Source: Sorangium cellulosum (GTDB taxonomy: Bacteria; Myxococcota_A; Polyangia; Polyangiales; Polyangiaceae). Taken from it: a stretch of 64,000 bases of DNA. The DNA is taken from assembly GCF_004135735.1 (NCBI RefSeq), contig NZ_CP012670.1, forward strand, positions 10,239,501 through 10,303,500, in the 5' to 3' direction. Both the position numbers and the translations under genes were made by a program. Below are positions 24,872 to 33,071 of the stretch, in pieces (within the stretch, counting starts at the first letter, position 1; every line of letters starts with the position of its first letter). Under the pieces are notes generated by a model. The model saw nothing but the letters and a program-made list of their open reading frames with translations, was not told the origin of the DNA and searched no databases.

Positions 24872-27478
24872 CTACGGCGGCCCCGCCTCGATCGCGCGCC
24901 GGTAGCGCTCGCGCCGGTGGGGCTCGCGCAGGATCTCGTAGGCCTCGTCGAGCACCTCGATGACCAGCCGCACGTCGTCGAGCAGGTCCACGGTCGCGGC
25001 GGTCAGCAGCGTCGACGGCTCGAACGCCCTCCGGAGCGCGAGGTACGCGCGGCGGATCTCGTAGCTCGTCGCGTCGCGCGGGACGCCGAGGATCGAGAAG
25101 TAGTCGCCCTCCTCCACCAGCGCGAGCCGCGCGCGGACACGCTGCCGGATCGCCTCCTCGTCGAGCGGATCCGCCACGGGCGCGGGCGGCGCCTCGGTGA
25201 TCGACGGGGGGATCAGGACGTCGAGCACCTCCAGGCAGACGAGCGCGTAGAGCACGCTGGCGTGGTCGGGCTCCGCCGCGCCCACGAGCTCGCCGACGGC
25301 GCGGCCGCGCGCGCTGCGCACGAGCTCCTCCTCCTCGCGCCGGAGCGCGCACTCGCCGAGCAGGTTGCGCCGGACGCCGTCGTCGAGCCGCGCGCCCGGG
25401 CCGCCGAGGCGGCGCAGCGCCACCTCGGGGGCGATGACGCGGCGAACGGTCTCCACGAAGACCTCGGCGCCGGTCGCGCCGCCGAAGACGTTCGGCTCCG
25501 CCTTGAGGCGGCCCGGCGGCTCGGGCTCCAGGTCGCACGTGCCGGCCTCGACGAGCACGACGTGCCCGATGATCCACTCGGCGTGCGCGCGCAGCACCGG
25601 CCAGAGGTCGTCCTGGCCGAGGTGGCCGTGCGCGATGAGCGCCGCGCCGGCGTGCCGGCCCGAGGCGGGGAGCTTGCCCGAGAGCCGCGCGGCGACCTCG
25701 CGCGCGAGGTCGCCGCGCCCGACCAGGAACGCGAGCAGCGTCTCGTCGGGGATGCTCGAGCCGGCGGTGACGAGATCGCCCTCGTGCAGCACGATGCGCC
25801 GCACGCCGTCCTCCGTGGAGACCGCGAGCGAGCCGGAGGCGCGGCTGCCGACGGCGCGGGCGAGCGCGCGCGGCGCGTCCCCCGGGCCGAGCACGGTGGC
25901 GGAGGCGCCGGCGGAGCTCGGGGCCTCGTCGGCCGCCGCGTACGAGAGCGGCGCGCGGGCGAGCGCGCCGGCGCTGACCGTGGCCGGCGCGGAGGGCACC
26001 GGCGGCGCGGGGGCGCGCCCGGGCGCGCCGGTGACGGCGACGGACAGCGGGGCCGGGGCGGGCAAGCGGCCGAGCGCGCCCGCCGCGACGGGCGCCGCCG
26101 GCGGCATGAGGGCGCGTCCGGGGGGGCTCGCGCCGGCCGTGGGCGGCGGGACGGGCGCCGGGGCGCGCCCCGACGAGGCGGGGCGCCCCGGGAGCGGCGC
26201 CGCGGCGAGCGGGTCGAGGTCGGGCTCGCCGGCGCCCGACGGGAGCGGCGCGGTCCGCAGCTCGACCGGCCGGGGCGGCGCGAGCGCGACGCCCGGCGGC
26301 GACTGGCCGCCGTGGGGCCGGATCGCCTCGCGCGGCGTCGGCGGCGCGGCGTCGCGCCCGCCCCCCCAGCGCGGCGCGGGAGAGCCGTGCTCGCGGTCCT
26401 CCCGCTCGGGCAGGAGCGCCTCCGGATCGCGCGCGAGCGCCGCGAGCTCGGCTCCGGTGCGCCTCGTCGCGTACGCGGCGTCGTGCGACGGCTCGACGTG
26501 GGGCTCGTCCCCGGGCTCGGCGAGCTCGTCGATGGGCTCACCCGGCCCGGTGGGCTCGGCGCGGGTGGCTGCCTGGTGCGGCACGGCCGCGCCGCCGTGC
26601 GTGCCCTCGCCGGTCCTCGGCTGCGACGCCGAGGCCGCGTACGACAACGCGGCCGCGTGCGGCGCGGAGCCGGCGTGCGGCGCGGAGCCGGCGTGCAGCG
26701 GGGCGAAGGCCGCGTTCGCGCCGGTCCGCGGCTCGTCGTCGTCCGGATCGATCGGCTCATCGAGGGCGGAGAGCAGCTCCGGCGACAGGATCAGATCGAC
26801 CTCTTCCTCGGCCGCCGGGATGCTCGAGGGGTGCGCCTTCGCCGTCACCCGCTGCTCGGCGGCGACGAGGATCTCCTCGAGCTCCGGGCTGATCCGGGCC
26901 GGCAAGAGCCGCGATCCGACCGCCTCGCCGTCCTCCGGGGGCGGCAGCACGGAGCCGACGTCGAGCGGGTCGAGCTCTCTGGAGAAGTCCGGGCTCGACG
27001 GGAGCTCCTGGTCGAGCGGGCCCGGGGGGGCCGTCGGCGGGCGCGGCGCGGCGCCGTGATCGCTGCGGAGCCAGACCGGCTCGGCGACCGCGCTCACGTG
27101 CGCGGCGAGCTCGGCGATGTCGACCGGCCGCTCGAAGACCTGCCCGAAGAGCTGCGGATCGAGCTCCGCCGAGCGGGCCGGATCGCCCACCAGCAGGACG
27201 GACGCGGCCACGCCGCCGGGGCGATGATGGTAGAGCCGCTCGAGCGCCTCGATCGCGCCGGGCTGATCGATGTCGACGATCACGACCCGCGGCGCGTCGC
27301 GCCCGAGGCGCGCCTCGAGCTCGGCGATCGAGGTCGCGGTGACGTCGAACCCCCGGCTCCGCAGCGCCGTGCCGATCGCCTCCCCCTCCGGCGACGCGTC
27401 GGCCAGGAGGATCGCGCCCGCGCGCAGGCGCGCCTGCACGGCTTCGGGGTCGTCGCGGAGCTCGGACACGGCGGTCAT
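24872..27478 (-). CDS. receiver-like / DUF4388-like / J-like domain protein
   Basis: 868 residues. N-terminal receiver-like domain (about 15-125: AILLADASPEGEAIGTAL, VVIVDIDQPGA). Then ~330 residues of Ala/Pro/Gly low complexity, followed by a domain resembling DUF4388/PATAN-type modules (SGSLAVSTEDGVRRIVLHEG, LLAFLVGRGDLAREVAARL, about 540-750). The C-terminal J-like domain reads DYFSILGVPRDATSYEIRRA but has RRAFEPS where HPD belongs, so it probably does not stimulate Hsp70. Similar mosaics occur in myxobacterial motility and signalling proteins. The start is the ATG at 27478; the frame is open further upstream but without homology. Confidence 0.75.
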   Translation of the reverse strand: MTAVSELRDDPEAVQARLRAGAILLADASPEGEAIGTALRSRGFDVTATSIAELEARLGRDAPRVVIVDIDQPGAIEALERLYHHRPGGVAASVLLVGDPARSAELDPQLFGQVFERPVDIAELAAHVSAVAEPVWLRSDHGAAPRPPTAPPGPLDQELPSSPDFSRELDPLDVGSVLPPPEDGEAVGSRLLPARISPELEEILVAAEQRVTAKAHPSSIPAAEEEVDLILSPELLSALDEPIDPDDDEPRTGANAAFAPLHAGSAPHAGSAPHAAALSYAASASQPRTGEGTHGGAAVPHQAATRAEPTGPGEPIDELAEPGDEPHVEPSHDAAYATRRTGAELAALARDPEALLPEREDREHGSPAPRWGGGRDAAPPTPREAIRPHGGQSPPGVALAPPRPVELRTAPLPSGAGEPDLDPLAAAPLPGRPASSGRAPAPVPPPTAGASPPGRALMPPAAPVAAGALGRLPAPAPLSVAVTGAPGRAPAPPVPSAPATVSAGALARAPLSYAAADEAPSSAGASATVLGPGDAPRALARAVGSRASGSLAVSTEDGVRRIVLHEGDLVTAGSSIPDETLLAFLVGRGDLAREVAARLSGKLPASGRHAGAALIAHGHLGQDDLWPVLRAHAEWIIGHVVLVEAGTCDLEPEPPGRLKAEPNVFGGATGAEVFVETVRRVIAPEVALRRLGGPGARLDDGVRRNLLGECALRREEEELVRSARGRAVGELVGAAEPDHASVLYALVCLEVLDVLIPPSITEAPPAPVADPLDEEAIRQRVRARLALVEEGDYFSILGVPRDATSYEIRRAYLALRRAFEPSTLLTAATVDLLDDVRLVIEVLDEAYEILREPHRRERYRRAIEAGPP

Positions 27479-27652
27479 CTCTGGAGGTCGGCCCCGCGGA
27501 GCAGCAACCGAGGGCCCCGTATCGGCTGGACTGTCGACGGTCGCCGGCGGGCTGTCAAACGCGATCGCGGGACCTCCGCGTTCCTGCCACGCAGCGCCTC
27601 CTCGCCCGCGCGGGCCGCGGCGCGGCGCGGCCGGCGTGGTAGACATCGGCAC

Positions 27653-27838
27653 ATGGTGCTCGGCGCTTCCCCGAACGAGATCGCCCTCGTGGCCTTCCTG
27701 CTCATCGTGGTGCTGCTCGCCACGAAGATCGGCCGCATCGGCGAGGCCATCGGCGCGCTGTTCGAGCGGGACGCGACGGCGGACGGACGCGCGCGCCAGG
27801 ACAGCGCGGAATCGCAAGAGGAGCGGCCGGACCGCTGA
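27653..27838 (+). CDS. TatA-like small membrane protein
   Basis: 61 residues: a short N-terminus, a hydrophobic helix (EIALVAFLLIVVLLATKIGR), an amphipathic segment IGEAIGALFERD and a charged tail. This is the shape of TatA/TatE/TatB translocase subunits. The usual Phe-Gly hinge after the helix is replaced (LLATKIGRIGEAIG), so it may be a diverged TatA or an unrelated single-pass protein. No tatC is near, which is common for dispersed tatA paralogues. Ribosome site is weak. Confidence 0.6.
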   Translation: MVLGASPNEIALVAFLLIVVLLATKIGRIGEAIGALFERDATADGRARQDSAESQEERPDR

Positions 27839-27903
27839 GCGCGCACACCGCCGGCGCCTCGGGCCCCGCTTGCGTTCTGTTTTTTTGGAATTCATAGTCC
27901 CCC

Positions 27904-28593
27904 ATGGTCGCGAACGAGCGGGGTTTTCCGCGGCGGCGGCGGCGGCGCGCGGAGATCGCGGCGCGGATCCCGCGCGGGTACTGTCCTGCGCTCCACCTGG
28001 CGGCGCCCACGGCGCTCGGCGCGCTCGTGCTCGCGGCGGCGGTGGGCTCCCTCGACGCCGTCGAGGCGGTCGAGCTCCTCGCCGTCCCGGCGACGCTGCT
28101 GCTCGCCTTCGCCTTCGAGTGGTGGGCGCACAGGTCGGTGCTGCACCGGCGGGCGCCGCTGCTCGGCACGCTGTACGAGCGGCACGAGCGCGAGCACCAC
28201 CTCGCCTTCACGGCCGACGACATGGCGCTCCGGAGCGCCCGCGAGCTGTGGCTGGTGCTGACGCCGCCGTACTCGGTGCTCCTGGTCTTCGTCCTGCTGC
28301 TGCCGCTCACCGCCGCGGCGGGGATCCTGTTCACGCGGGACGCGGCGCTGCTCGGGCTCGCGACGGCGATGGGGTTCTTCGTCAGCTACGAGTGGCTGCA
28401 CCTCGCCTATCACCTGCCGGCGGACAGCGCGGTGCTCCGGCTCCCGGGGCTCCTCGGCCTGCGCGAGCACCACCGGCGCCACCACGATCCGCGGCTCATG
28501 AAGCGCTGGAACTTCAACGTGACCGTGCCCGTGTTCGACGTCGTCCGCGGGACGCGCTGGTCGCCCCCGCCCGGGCCCGCGTCGCGCGCGTAG
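27904..28593 (+). CDS. fatty acid hydroxylase / sterol desaturase family membrane enzyme
   Basis: 229 residues with the histidine motifs of the membrane di-iron hydroxylases: EWWAHRSVLHR (about 73-83), YERHEREHH (about 92-100), YEWLHLAYH (about 162-170) and LREHHRRHHDP (about 184-194). Hydrophobic segments lie between them. Members add hydroxyls to lipid chains or sterol/carotenoid-like substrates at the cytoplasmic face; the substrate here is unknown. The gene ends 7 bases before a large inverted repeat. Confidence 0.88.
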   Translation: MVANERGFPRRRRRRAEIAARIPRGYCPALHLAAPTALGALVLAAAVGSLDAVEAVELLAVPATLLLAFAFEWWAHRSVLHRRAPLLGTLYERHEREHHLAFTADDMALRSARELWLVLTPPYSVLLVFVLLLPLTAAAGILFTRDAALLGLATAMGFFVSYEWLHLAYHLPADSAVLRLPGLLGLREHHRRHHDPRLMKRWNFNVTVPVFDVVRGTRWSPPPGPASRA

Positions 28594-28600
28594 CCGTGGC

Positions 28601-28712
28601 GGGGAGGGGCGCGCCGGGGGGCTCCCCGGAGGGGCTGGCGTTCCGGCGAGCCCCTGTCGTGGCTCGCCTCCACGCAAGCCCCGGAGGGGAGCCCCCCGGC
28701 GCGCCCCTCCCC
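28601..28712. terminator. large nested inverted repeat, probable terminator or folded element
   Basis: Two 36-bp arms, 28601-28636 and 28677-28712, are reverse complements with three mismatches; the outer 27 bp are perfect. The 40-base loop holds a second perfect hairpin, GGCGAGCC-CCTGTCGT-GGCTCGCC (28645-28668). It starts just after the hydroxylase stop. There is no T-run. The structure would form a cruciform or a long RNA stem that could block transcription from both sides. Confidence 0.85.
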
Positions 28713-28760
28713 CCGCGACCGGGGCGCCCGGCCTGCCGTTGTGTGTGCTAACGGTCGCGC

Positions 28761-29885
28761 GTGCAGACGCGGACCCGAGACGGCCTCGCCCTCCTGCTCG
28801 CCGGGGCGCTGCTCGGCGGCGGGATCGCCTGGCTGCTCGGCCGCCGGCAGGAGAGCCCCCCGGCGCCCAGCGCGCTCGACGCGGTGCCGGCGGACGCGCT
28901 GCTCGTCGCCTCGCTCGACCTCCCGGCGCTGCGGGCGTCGAAGGCCTTCGCCTCGTTCCTGCGCGAGGAGCGCGAGATCCCCGGCCTCGGCAAGGTGCGC
29001 GACGTGTGCGGCTTCGACCCGATGGCCGGGCTCACCGAGGTGGTCCTCGCCATCCCGGCGGCGGGCGAGGGCGGCGACTTCGGGCTGGTCGCGGCGGGCG
29101 CCGTGCAGAGCGAGGCGCTGCTCACGTGCGCCTCCAAGGTCGTCGAGGCCCGCGGCGGCCAGCCCGTCGTCACGCAGATCGGCAGCTTCCACGCGGTGCG
29201 CGACTCGAGCGCCGAGGGCCGCGGCGAGATCGCCGTGCGCCCCGGGGGGCCGATCCTGCTCGGCGGCGGGGCGTACCTGCGCGCCATGATCGACGCCGCC
29301 GACGGCCGCGCCGAGCCCGTCCGCGAGAGCGCCGCGCACCGCGAGGTCGCCCGCGAGGTGGGCGAGGCCGCGGCGCGCGTCACCGTGGTGCTCACGCCCG
29401 AGCAGCGCGCCGAGCTCGAGCGCGAGCTCGCGCCGGGCGGCGGCGCCCGCTCGCCCGCGGCGTCGGTCGTCGCCGCGGGCGCCGGGGTCGCGCTCGGCCC
29501 CGAGATCGCCGTCCGCGGCGTCGTCCTCTGCGACGCGGAGGCCCCGTGCGCCGAGCTCGGCGCGCGGCTGCGCGCCGCCCGCGACGCGCGCGCCGAGGAT
29601 CTCGCGACGCGGCTCATCGGCTTCGGCGCGCTGCTCCAGCGCGTCGAGATCGCGGCCGAGGGCAAGGAGCTCCACGCCCGCGTCTCGCTGTCGGCCGAGG
29701 AGGCCTCCGCGCTCGTCGCGCGGCTCGCCTCGCTGCGCGCGCTGGAGAGGCCCGCGCCCGCGCCGCGGCTGCCGCCGGCGCTCGAGGGGCGCGGCGCGCC
29801 CCCGCCAGCGGGAGACGGCGGCGCGCCCTCACCGGACGAGGTCGTCGCCCCGCGGCGGGCGGAGCCGGACGGCGGCGCTCGCTAG
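28761..29885 (+). CDS. membrane-anchored hypothetical protein
   Basis: 374 residues from a GTG start at 28761. One N-terminal transmembrane anchor (LALLLAGALLGGGIAWLLG, about 8-26) is followed by a large periplasmic part: ALDAVPADALLVASLDLPAL, FASFLREEREIPGLGKVRDV, CGFDPMAGLTEVVLAIP, and a Pro/Ala tail. Repeated alternation of strands and helices (ELHARVSLSAEEASALVARL) resembles families of uncharacterised myxobacterial proteins whose two similar halves each begin LDAVPADA-like. The function is unknown. The next gene is another signalling operon, separated by two hairpins. Confidence 0.75.
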   Translation: MQTRTRDGLALLLAGALLGGGIAWLLGRRQESPPAPSALDAVPADALLVASLDLPALRASKAFASFLREEREIPGLGKVRDVCGFDPMAGLTEVVLAIPAAGEGGDFGLVAAGAVQSEALLTCASKVVEARGGQPVVTQIGSFHAVRDSSAEGRGEIAVRPGGPILLGGGAYLRAMIDAADGRAEPVRESAAHREVAREVGEAAARVTVVLTPEQRAELERELAPGGGARSPAASVVAAGAGVALGPEIAVRGVVLCDAEAPCAELGARLRAARDARAEDLATRLIGFGALLQRVEIAAEGKELHARVSLSAEEASALVARLASLRALERPAPAPRLPPALEGRGAPPPAGDGGAPSPDEVVAPRRAEPDGGAR

Positions 29886-29937
29886 GCCGGCGGGCCGCGT
29901 CCGTGGCCCGCCGGCCCGAGGGCCACGAACGTGGCCC
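29885..29937. terminator. two consecutive perfect hairpins after stop codon
   Basis: The first stem is GGCCGGCGGGCC with an 8-base loop (29885-29916), beginning at the last base of the stop codon. The second is GGGCCACG-AA-CGTGGCCC (29920-29937). Neither is followed by a T-run. The placement fits transcription termination before the histidine-kinase operon. Confidence 0.7.
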
Positions 29938-30097
29938 GCCTGACCCACGCGCCGCGCGCGCCGTCCGCGCCGCGCGTGCGCGGCCGATCGCGGCGTCACG
30001 CCGTGTCCCGAAGTCATGTACGCTGGCCTGTGCCCTGCGACGGGATCGGCGCGCCGGTCCGTCCCGCCGTGGACAGGCGGCGGGTGGGGCAGTTCGC

Positions 30098-31744
30098 ATG
30101 CAGCTCGTCGTCTCCGCCAGCGTCCTCGTCGGGACCCTCCTCGTGGTCGTCCTCTGGGCGCTCCATCAGCGGCTCCGCGCCCGCGAGCGCGATCTCGAGC
30201 GCGCGGCGCAGGAGCTCGCCGTGAGCCGCGCGGCCGAGCAGCGGCTCGGCGAGGAGCTCCACGAGGCGCGCCGGGCCGAGGAGGTGGCGCGCAAGGCGGC
30301 GGCCGACGCCGACGCCGCGAGCCGGGCCAAGAGCATGTTCCTCGCCAACATGAGCCACGAGCTGCGGTCGCCGCTCAACTCGATCCTCGGCTTCGCGCAG
30401 CTCATGGAGCGCGACCGATCGCTCGGCGACCGGCACCGCGAGAACCTCGCGGTCATCGGCAAGAGCGGCGAGCACCTGCTCGGCCTCGTGAACGACATCC
30501 TCGAGATGGCGAAGATCGAGGCCGGCAGGATGACGCTCGCCGAGGCCGACTTCGACCTCCACGACACGCTCTCGGATCTCTCGGAGATGTTCGCGGTCGA
30601 GGCGCGGCGGAAGGGGCTCGCGCTCGCGGTGGAGCGGGATCCGGGCGTGCCGCGGCACGTCCACGGCGACGAGGGGAAGCTGCGGCAGGTGCTCATCAAC
30701 CTGCTCGGCAACGCGCTGAAGTTCACGAGCAAGGGGTCGGTGACGCTGCGCGCGTGGGCGCGGCTCGCGACCGGCGCGCACGAGGGCGCGGGGGCGGGGC
30801 GGGTGCGGCTGTCGTTCGAGGTGACGGACACCGGCCGCGGCATGGCGCGGGAGGAGATCGCGGAGCTCTTCGAGGCGTTCGTGCAGACGGCGAGCGCGCG
30901 CGGGGCGCGCGAGGGCACGGGCCTCGGGCTGCACATCAGCCGCCGGATCGTGCGGATGATGGGCGGCGACATCCACGTGGAGAGCGAGGTCGGCCGCGGG
31001 ACCACGCTCCGCTTCGACGTGCGCCTGTCGCTCTCGGACGCCGCGCGCGAGCGCGGCGGGGCGCCGCGCTCCTTGCGGGTCGTGGGCCTCGCGCCGGGCC
31101 AGCCCCGCTACCGCGTCCTCGTGGTCGACGACCGGTGGGACGTGCGCCACCTCCTGCTCAAGCTGCTCGACTCGGCGGGCTTCGAGGTGCGCAGCGCGAC
31201 GAACGGGCTCGGCGCGATGGCGCAGTGGGAGACGTGGGCGCCCCACCTCGTCCTCCTGGACCTGCGCATGCCGCTGCTCGACGGCTACGAGGCGACGAGC
31301 CGCATCAAGCGGAGCCCGCGCGGGCGGGAGACGGTGGTGGTCGCGATGACCGCGAGCGCGTTCGAGCACAACCGGTCGCTCGCGCTCGAGGCCGGGTGCG
31401 ACGATTTCCTGAGCAAGCCGTTCCGCGACGCGGACCTCTTCGCGCTCCTCTCGAGGCACCTCGGGGCGCGCTTTACCTACGAGGAGCAGCCCGCGGAGGC
31501 CCCGCCGGCGCCGGCCGCGCGGACCGTGGACCTCGCGCGCGCGGCGGCGGAGCTGCCGGCGCCGCTCCGCAAGGACCTCCGGCAGGCGGCGACGCGGCTC
31601 GACCCGCGGGCGGTGCAGGCGGCCGTCGAGCGGATCCGGCCGGCGGACGCGGAGCTCGCGGGGGCCGTGGCCGAGCTCGCGCGGCGGTACCGGTTCGACA
31701 GCATTCTGGCGCTCTCGAGCGCCGACGAGGAGGAGCCGTCATGA
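30098..31744 (+). CDS. hybrid sensor histidine kinase with C-terminal receiver
   Basis: 548 residues. One N-terminal transmembrane helix (VSASVLVGTLLVVVLWAL), a coiled coil (about 25-75), HisKA with the acceptor in NMSHELRSPLN (His87), and HATPase with INLLGNALKFTS, DTGRGMAREE and GTGLGLHIS. Then comes a receiver with VLVVDDRWDV and phospho-Asp in LLDLRMPLLDGYE (Asp388), TASAF and SKPF, and a helical tail similar to those of TodK/RpfC-type hybrids. There is no periplasmic sensor domain, so the input may be lipid- or partner-derived. The stop overlaps the next start (ATGA), so the kinase and the downstream regulator-cyclase are coupled. Confidence 0.93.
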   Translation: MQLVVSASVLVGTLLVVVLWALHQRLRARERDLERAAQELAVSRAAEQRLGEELHEARRAEEVARKAAADADAASRAKSMFLANMSHELRSPLNSILGFAQLMERDRSLGDRHRENLAVIGKSGEHLLGLVNDILEMAKIEAGRMTLAEADFDLHDTLSDLSEMFAVEARRKGLALAVERDPGVPRHVHGDEGKLRQVLINLLGNALKFTSKGSVTLRAWARLATGAHEGAGAGRVRLSFEVTDTGRGMAREEIAELFEAFVQTASARGAREGTGLGLHISRRIVRMMGGDIHVESEVGRGTTLRFDVRLSLSDAARERGGAPRSLRVVGLAPGQPRYRVLVVDDRWDVRHLLLKLLDSAGFEVRSATNGLGAMAQWETWAPHLVLLDLRMPLLDGYEATSRIKRSPRGRETVVVAMTASAFEHNRSLALEAGCDDFLSKPFRDADLFALLSRHLGARFTYEEQPAEAPPAPAARTVDLARAAAELPAPLRKDLRQAATRLDPRAVQAAVERIRPADAELAGAVAELARRYRFDSILALSSADEEEPS

Positions 31745-32937
31745 CGGACAGAGGCACGAAGGCAGAGGCCCTCGAGGGCGGCGCGGGCGCGCGGCCGGAG
31801 CGCGCGAAGGAGCCGCCGCCGAGCGTCCTGATCGTCGACGACATGCCGGCGAACCTGTCGCTCCTGACCTCGATGCTGACGGCGCAGGGCTACGAGGTGC
31901 GGGCGGCGATCAGCGGGGCGATGGCGCTGATGTCGGTCGCGGCCGAGCCGCCGGACCTCATCCTGCTCGACGTGAGCATGCCGCACATGGACGGCTACGA
32001 GGTGTGCCGGCGGCTGAAGGCGGAGCCCCGGACGGCGGACATCCCGGTCATCTTCCTGAGCGCGATGACCGGCATCGGCGACAAGGTGACGGCGTTCGAG
32101 GCGGGCGGCGTCGATTACGTGACCAAGCCGTTCGAGCTCCGCGAGGTGCTGGCGCGGGTGGAGACGCAGCTCCTCTTGCACCGGCAGCGCCGGGAGCTCG
32201 AGCGGCAGCGCGCGGAGCTCGAGGCGCGGTACGCGCAGATCTGCCAGCTGCACGCGGCGCTGCGCGGGTACCTGTCCGACCGGGCGTGGGAGAGCATCGA
32301 GGAGAGCGTGTCGTCGAACCGGCCGAGCCCGCCGGCGCGCGAGGTGCTGACGGTGCTGGTCAGCGACATCGAGGATTTCGTGCGGCTGTCGGAGCGGGAG
32401 GACCCGGGGCCGCTGCTCGCGGATCTCAGCCTGTACATGGCCACGGTGGCGCAGGTCGTCTACGACCACGGGGGCGAGGTCGACAAGTACGTGGGCGACG
32501 GCATGCTCGCGTTCTTCCGGAGCGCGCCGGACGCGCTCGCGGCGGCGGAGCGGATCCAGCGGGCGATCGCGGCCTTCAACGAGCGGCAGCGCGCGGAGGG
32601 CCGGCCGGCGTTCCCGACGCGGCTCGGCCTCTCGACGGGGCCGGTCGTCCTGGCGAGCATCGGGTCGAGCGGAAGGCGGGAGTTCACGATCATCGGTGAT
32701 CGCGTGAACACCGCGTTTCGGATCCAGGCGCAGGCGAGGCCCGGCGGCCTCTTGATGGACGAGGCGACGTTCGCCGCGGCCGGGAGCCCGGGGAGCGCGG
32801 CGCCCGTGCTGATGCGGATACGAGGCAAGCAGGGAGAGGAGAGGCTCTATGCGATCTCGCCCGAGGCGGCCAGAGAGGACGTGGAACAGGCGCGCACGCC
32901 GGCTCCCGGAGGCGGGGCGGCAGGCGCTTCAAGGTAG
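31741..32937 (+). CDS. response regulator with class III adenylate/guanylate cyclase output
   Basis: 398 residues. A receiver (VLIVDDMPANL, phospho-Asp77 in LLDVSMPHMDGYE, YVTKPF) is linked by a coiled coil (LHRQRRELERQRAELEAR) to a class III nucleotidyl cyclase. Both metal-binding Asp are present, in VSDIEDF (Asp209) and YVGDGM (Asp253). The substrate Lys is in GEVDKYVGD, and FTIIGDRVNTAFRI carries the Asp and the Asn-xxx-Arg motif. The K/D pair suggests cAMP rather than cGMP production. Four-base overlap with the hybrid kinase gene makes that kinase the likely phosphodonor. Confidence 0.92.
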   Translation: MTDRGTKAEALEGGAGARPERAKEPPPSVLIVDDMPANLSLLTSMLTAQGYEVRAAISGAMALMSVAAEPPDLILLDVSMPHMDGYEVCRRLKAEPRTADIPVIFLSAMTGIGDKVTAFEAGGVDYVTKPFELREVLARVETQLLLHRQRRELERQRAELEARYAQICQLHAALRGYLSDRAWESIEESVSSNRPSPPAREVLTVLVSDIEDFVRLSEREDPGPLLADLSLYMATVAQVVYDHGGEVDKYVGDGMLAFFRSAPDALAAAERIQRAIAAFNERQRAEGRPAFPTRLGLSTGPVVLASIGSSGRREFTIIGDRVNTAFRIQAQARPGGLLMDEATFAAAGSPGSAAPVLMRIRGKQGEERLYAISPEAAREDVEQARTPAPGGGAAGASR

Positions 32938-33071
32938 CTCCAGCGCGCGGCGGATCGCGCCGCACCATGCCTGTGCCATGGCCGATCAGGCCCATGAAGA
33001 GGGCGATCCACAGCAAACGTTCGTTCTTGAACCACGCGGGGCCCTCGTGCATAGTCGCCGCGGAGGATCGA

